From positions 15,438,001 through 15,502,000 of the forward strand of contig CM069432.1 in assembly GCA_035610365.1 (NCBI GenBank): a DNA stretch of 64,000 nucleotides, written 5' to 3'. The stretch comes from Aquatica leii. Its lineage: Eukaryota; Arthropoda; Insecta; Coleoptera; Lampyridae. The stretch's first letter is position 1. Each line of letters starts with the position of its first letter. Below the pieces are notes generated by a model that had not been told where the DNA came from, ran no database searches, and worked only from the letters and a program-made list of their open reading frames with translations. A program made the translations under genes and the position numbers. Below are positions 59,028 through 64,000 of the stretch, piece after piece.

Positions 59028-61188
59028 AGTACAAAAAGATGGAGGGGTTTATACAAAAGCTGTAGTTGATGTTAAAAATAGCAACCTAACAATTTAGGCA
59101 GCTGCACGAAGATATGCTGTTCCAGAATCAACAATTCGTCATTATGTAAAAGGAACAAGGGGAGCAAAGAATCTTGTAGCTAAAGAAGGAAAAGGTGGCA
59201 GAGAAGTATTCTGCATGAGTTCTGAAATTGAAACTGAACTTTCGAGAACCCTGAATCAAATGCAGAAGTGGGGATACGGACTATCTCGAGAAGAAGTATT
59301 ACACATTGTGGAAATTTACGTTAAAAGAAATAAATTAAACACAAAGTTTAAGGATGGTAGACCAGGTGAGCAATTGTTTTTGAATTTTTGTACCAGGAAT
59401 AAATTATCTTTAAAAAAACCGCAAGGAGTGGAGGCGGCTAGAAAAAAAACAAGAAAATCTCTGGACAATATACGAGTTCATAGATTTAGTCGAAAAAACA
59501 GTAGAAAACTTAAATTTAACGGGCAAACCCCACCTAATATATAATTGCGACGAATTTTCTTTTTGCAATGACCCGTCAAAGACAAAAGTTTTGGAGGGTA
59601 GTGTAGGTTCTAAGTGTTCCAAAACCATTTCGTCTTGTGGTCGGGAAAACACAACTGTTTTAGTTTGTTGTTTGGCTTCAGGGCAAAAACTGCCTTGACT
59701 TTCAATATTTAAAGGAAAGAATGTCATCGAGTCAAAGATGATTGATAAATCCGATTCCTTAGATAAAACTGCTTTTGCAGCATCAGATAGAGGCTGGATG
59801 ACTGCAGCCATTTTTGCAAAATGGTTTAATAAATGTTTTATTCCTAAAATTCCTTCTGAGCGCCCCGTGCTCCTTATTGTCGACGGTCACGTTTCCCATA
59901 TCACTTGTGATGTCATCAAAGACGCAATGGATAACAATATTACAATTTTGAAATTACCACCGCATTTAACACATATACTTCAACCGCTAGATGTAGGGGT
60001 ATTTAAAGGAATAAAAAGCAGTTGGGACAAAACGCTCTGTAAATAGCAGAGGATGAATCCCAGACGGAGAATTTCGAAGAGTGAGTTTGTTCAGATTCTT
60101 AACAAAGAATATAAAAACATGCCAAATAGTAATATAATCAACGCTTTTCGAGCTACCGGAATCTACAACGCTGAAACTGGTGGCCCTGATCGCAATCAAC
60201 TACCGATAAATATTTTTTTGGAGGTGGAGCTTAACGAGTATAGGAATCAAAAGAACAATTCTGTAGAAATTCCTACTACCACAGACAATGAGGCAGAAGA
60301 CGAGCTTACTGCTGATCCTATCGCTGGTCCATTTGAAGCATCCTCTACGTTAACTCTTGAACCTATCCCTGGTCCATCTAATGAATCTCAAACGTTAACT
60401 GTGGAACCCTTATGCCAAGGTTCCGAAATTTCTGATAAAGAAAAAACTTCTTCACAAGCTAATGACCAAAATATATTATTTGAGAATATTCTAACCCAAA
60501 TACTATAATCAGGAAATAATACAAAACGTGACACTCAACCAAAAAGAAAAAGAGTTTGCCTAGGTGCAGAAATTATAACTTTGGTCGAATATTTTAAAAA
60601 GAAGCAAGAAGATGAACATAGGAAAGCATCAGAAACAAATAAGAAAATTAAACAACAAACTTCGAACAGAAATATTGACAAGTTTAAACTGGCAAGGAAA
60701 ACGCCAAATACAGATGTTAGAAAAAGGAATTTGTCAGATTCGTCAGAAGATAGTGACTCGTCTTTAGAAAGAAAGATTGAAAAAAACTACATCGACGAAG
60801 AGGACGATTTAATAGATGAGAACATACATGACCTAGATGATATTAACATTAACGGTAATTACAAGCCAGATGATTGCTACCAAGAGAGGACACAAATAAA
60901 GACACAGAGAAGGAGTCAAGTGATCAATTACAAGAACAAGATTTTGTTGAGTGTTGTTTCATTTACAATGAAGGTGCCAAAAAGGAAACCAGAAAAACGT
61001 TTGTCTCTCAAATTACTAAAGTATTCTAAAACGACTATGAGGTGTCATGTATGAGACAAAAAAATAAGTGTTATGTTTTCCCAAACATAATCGACACCGC
61101 AATAGTTCCACGACATCGGATTTTACAAAAACTGCCGAAAGCGATAGTGAAAAGGGGCAACTATCTATTTAAGATACTTAGTAAGTAA
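59028..61188 (+). pseudogene. pogo/Tigger-like transposase pseudogene
   Basis: The frame enters near 59028. A psq/CENP-B-type HTH follows: DVKNSNLTI, a TAG, then AAARRYAVPESTIRHYVKG. It runs into frame 59215-59544 (YGLSREEVLHIVEIYVK). After a shift near 59465 the DDE domain reads LIYNCDEFSFC (first Asp), VLLIVDGHVSHITCD (second Asp) and LTHILQPLDVGVFKGIK (third Asp), about 35 residues after the second. In-frame stops occur near 59697, 60045 and 60507. The tail includes an acidic Ser/Asp region and ends with QDFVECCFIYNEG and YVFPNIIDTAIVPRHRIL, stopping at 61186-61188. This is the layout of insect jerky/Tigger-type proteins. Terminal repeats were not identified. Confidence 0.85.
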
Positions 61189-62929
61189 ATTCGATACAGG
61201 ACAGTTCTTAAACGCGGGAGTATATTTATGTTTTGTTATTTAAGTAACACCTTAGGGTGATTTAATTTTAAGGATTTCTCTTTTGTACACAATTCGTTCT
61301 AGAAAAATGCCCTAGCGATTCTTTCACATGCAAAACAATTTCGCTAACACGTGCTATTTGTTAACGGTAACCGAACGGAAATAAAATAAACAAAATCTAA
61401 AATCGTAGACAAAGTTTGACAATAGGCAAAAATTCATACAGCGTGAGAAACCATACCAAAACATAAAAACCTGGGTAATAAAGTATAGCTAAAATAAAGA
61501 ACACAAATTTAGGCATACACCAAAGACAGAACCCTAAAATCTAAAATCAACTTAAATAACAATAACACCTAACCCAAGAAGAAACGTAAACAAAAGATGA
61601 TTTCTCACTAACTATTACCTATCGGATGTGGCCAAAAGTCGCATGAAACGAGATGATACTTCCAGAAACCCAATAAACTCTAACCAACAAAAAAGGAACT
61701 ATTAAGATACTTGTTGCAAAGTCGACAGTAGTCAAAACGATAGCAAAGCAAGTCAACGCACTCTATAAACCTTATTCGACGAAAATCTAAAGCAAACCAA
61801 GAGAAGAGGTAAAGAGAGAAGTTTAGACTACAGTCAAAAACAACCCTAAAATTTCATGATAACACTAACACTAAGAAAAAAAAAGTATAACTATCTACCA
61901 GATCTAGAATGTTGATATTGGTATTTAAACAAGATCTAAAAAAAGCAAAACCAAAAATTGCCGTAAAAGTGAACCGTAAGGAACCAAAGAATAAAATATG
62001 AAGAGTAAAAAAGACAGACTAAAAGAGATAAGGCAACATGCTTCTATGTCTAACCAACAACCGAAAAGGCGAATTTTAAAGAAAATTAATAAGGAACAAA
62101 AGAATGGCTGGTATATAGAGAATCTCTAATAGCCCAGTAACCTAACACATTTTCCTTTACATGAATGGGGTAATATATTTCTTTTTTTTAATATATTTTA
62201 TGTGATAGTACCGAGATACCAAATTCAATTTTGTGACCTTAGCGACTTTCCGAATGTCCACCAAAAAGCGTAAAAATTGTCGGTACTTTTGCATTTTTCT
62301 TACGTTTAAGCAATTTTGACTCTAAAGCAGTATTTTTTTTATAAAAAAACAGCTATGGTTTTAAAACTACATTAAATTCATTGCAATTTAAGATTAAAAT
62401 AATTATTATAGGTTTTATATTTTCCTAGATAAGGTCCAGCAAAAAAATGTTAAAATTGCCAAATTTTTTTAGGTTGTGCAATTCTTACCCTAAAGAAGCA
62501 CTTTTTTATAAAGAACAATTATAATCCTTTTAAAAATATCTTAAATTATCTACAATTGTAGACAACATTTGTTACAATAAGCCTAAGAATGGCTCTTTAA
62601 AGTTCGTCAAATCTTCCATCAATGCTAGTTTTCAAGATTTAAGCTATACAATTGCATCAAATCTTAAAAATAAGTATGGAATATAATTTACTCACTATAA
62701 TAAAAAAATTCTGATTATATTCAATAACAAAGTTTTCTAGGAAATATAAAAAGGTAATAGGGAAAACACGTTCCAAGTTTGTTAAAATTTTTTGGATGAC
62801 TTATGTTCACGATATTCTTCAGTTTCTGTGTTCATGTTTTTTTTATTTTTTCAACCTGGTGAATTTTATTGTCTGCAGAATCATCAGTATGTAGAAGCAA
62901 CCCATCTAGATCATCGCTATCTAGAAGGT
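61189..62929. other. A-skewed then AT-rich non-coding stretch
   Basis: From about 61385 to 62120 the plus strand is dominated by A, with T strongly under-represented, and no coding frame is convincing. From 62200 to 62700 the sequence has T-run blocks and a pattern (AATAAGCCTAAGAATGG at 62576) that recurs in altered form near 63550 as AGGCTTATTATAACCA, suggesting related flanks around the remnant at 62930-63398. Confidence 0.35.
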
Positions 62930-63398
62930 CGTCGAGCTCGGGAGTATCCATGTCAACAATGATATCTGGTCGATTTTTGCAGGACTGTCTATTCTATTGG
63001 CCACATGCTGTTAAAACCAACTCCCATTCAAACGGACAATGAATGGAACCTAGTCTGGCAAGGTTGAAGTTTTTCTCTTGGTTGCAGCTTTTGCGAAGAG
63101 CTAATACCGCAAGTCATTGAGACTTTTAATTAAGTTATTTCCACCATACAGCGCAATAAAAATTTGCTTTCCTGCATCGGCTACGTCGTCAGGTGTGAGA
63201 TGCGAGTTAAAAAAACTGCATCTTTCTTCTGGAGGTCTGGTTTCTTTTAAATTCATGCAAGCAGCTTGCGTTTTTTTTTATCAGAAAAGCATGAAGTAGA
63301 AGTAGAAATTTAGGTGGTTGAGTAGAAGAAGTTTGGCGTTTTACCTCTTCCACATTTCCAAAAGTAGATGTTACTAGGTGTGGGACCCGTAAAACCAT
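62930..63398 (-). pseudogene. remnant of a repeated conserved protein of unknown function
   Basis: Reverse-strand pieces read LLLLHAFLIKKNASC, then FFNSHLTPDDVADAGKQIFI and ALYGGNNLIKSLNDLRY, a TAG, LFAKAATKRKTSTLP and VPFIVRLNGSWF. Together they resemble a repeated domain seen in many insect uncharacterised proteins: a 'HAFTGCDTTSAFF' block, then 'SLDxLRY' and 'LPPTxxAAxxHxxRVYxQ' blocks. I know of no assigned function. Stops and missing motif residues show it is dead. It may belong to a mobile element, but no ends were seen. Confidence 0.4.
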
Positions 63399-63965
63399 TA
63401 ATGATTACTAGTAAATCTTTGTTCTTGTCCACAATGACCATTATTTCAAAATTAAAAATGTTGATGGCCAAAGTTGACCAAACTTAAAAAAAAAGGTCCG
63501 AATTTGGAAATTTTAACATTTTTTCGCGGAACGATATTTCAGAAACTATTAGGCTTATTATAACCATTTTAGTCTTATATAGCAGTGAATATCATGTACT
63601 TTTAAATTTTTACGTTTTTGGAGTTTACTCCTTAAGAATCGATTTGCATATATAAGGAGCCCGGTATGAGAAAAATCTGAGAAGTAAAATCTATCGATGA
63701 ATGACCTCGTTACGTTTTTGGTGCGCATCCTATGTCGCGCAACTTTCTAATTTGGTTGTGAGTGTAGGGTATAGGGACACGTGCATAGGGTATACTGCAA
63801 AGCGACTATACCTATATGTTATTGGGTTTGTTTATTTCTATCAGTGTCGACATACTTATATTGCTGTTTTTATTATAAATATCAATAATTAATATTGTTA
63901 TTGTGAAGTTTTAATCTTTATCATTGTGTTCCGCTAAAGTGAACTGAAAGTATTTTCAAATAACT
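63399..63965. other. AT-rich spacer, nothing recognised
   Basis: The frame at 63701-63892 has no family resemblance. The flank near 63530-63560 repeats a motif mentioned for 62576. Confidence 0.35.
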
Positions 63966-64000
63966 ATGGCAGAAAGAGGTGTAGATGATATTTCCGGAAC
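63966..64000 (+). CDS. possible ORF start, cut by window edge
   Basis: ATG at 63966 reads MAERGVDDISG and runs off the window. Only 11 complete codons are visible, so this is recorded only as a lead. It may equally be a chance frame. Confidence 0.2.
   Translation, partial: MAERGVDDISG

Noticed and set aside
1-64000. CRISPR arrays, bacterial-type operons or rRNA genes
   Set aside because: No regularly spaced repeats, ribosome-binding sites ahead of genes, or rRNA-like conserved blocks were seen; the sequence is eukaryotic.

Overview
The window looks like a transposon-rich block of an AT-rich arthropod genome, most likely an insect. The grounds are the mix of element types (piggyBac, Tc1/mariner, pogo, several hAT families, a Helitron, Ty3/gypsy retrotransposons with insect-type Gag and Pol, and a non-LTR reverse transcriptase), a eukaryotic tRNA-Asn, short GT-AG introns, and no bacterial-type operons. 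No complete host protein-coding gene was recognised. Two weak candidates for host coding sequence are a possible exon at 33077-33234 and an open start running off the right edge at 63966. Nearly every transposase or Pol carries stops, frameshifts or lost catalytic residues, so this is mostly fossil material.

Layout from left to right. 1-1036 is an LTR-like repeat of family T, reverse strand, cut by the window edge. 1594-6030 holds two decayed piggyBac elements on the reverse strand. 6882-13372 is a complete but broken Ty3/gypsy element (gypsy-1). 14027-15120 is a solo LTR of family S. 16230-22812 is a full-length Ty3/gypsy element (gypsy-macro) with 4-bp target duplications. Its Pol continues past integrase into an OARD1/TARG1-type macro domain and a partial CCCH zinc finger, and this is the most interesting object in the window. 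22813-29260 is mostly non-coding, with a gypsy integrase remnant, a rearranged family T LTR with a primer-binding site, and a non-LTR RT remnant. 30099-32417 is a complete hAT element with 8-bp target duplications. 34200-34648 is a solo LTR of gypsy-macro, and 34864-35922 is the second family S solo LTR. 36331-39368 is a BED-finger hAT transposase split by a family T solo LTR. 39876-44483 is a 5'-truncated Helitron split by the third family S solo LTR. 46060-46811 is a further hAT fragment with a short intron. 48173-50090 is a mariner-like element with unusually long terminal repeats. 51424-57372 contains two inverted copies of one Tc1-like family, the first interrupted by a hAT element and the second carrying a TIR-bounded insertion that contains a tRNA-Asn gene. 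59028-61188 is a pogo-like transposase, and 62930-63398 a remnant of a repeated conserved protein of unknown function.

The genes do not form a pathway. What can be reconstructed is an order of events. The solo LTRs sit inside older transposase genes, and reading across each target duplication restores the host frame. This fixes the boundaries of three nested insertions (the hAT gene, the Helitron, and the Tc1-like copy) with good confidence. The possible new biology is in gypsy-macro: a retrotransposon polyprotein with an ADP-ribose-hydrolase-type domain whose two catalytic positions are still present.
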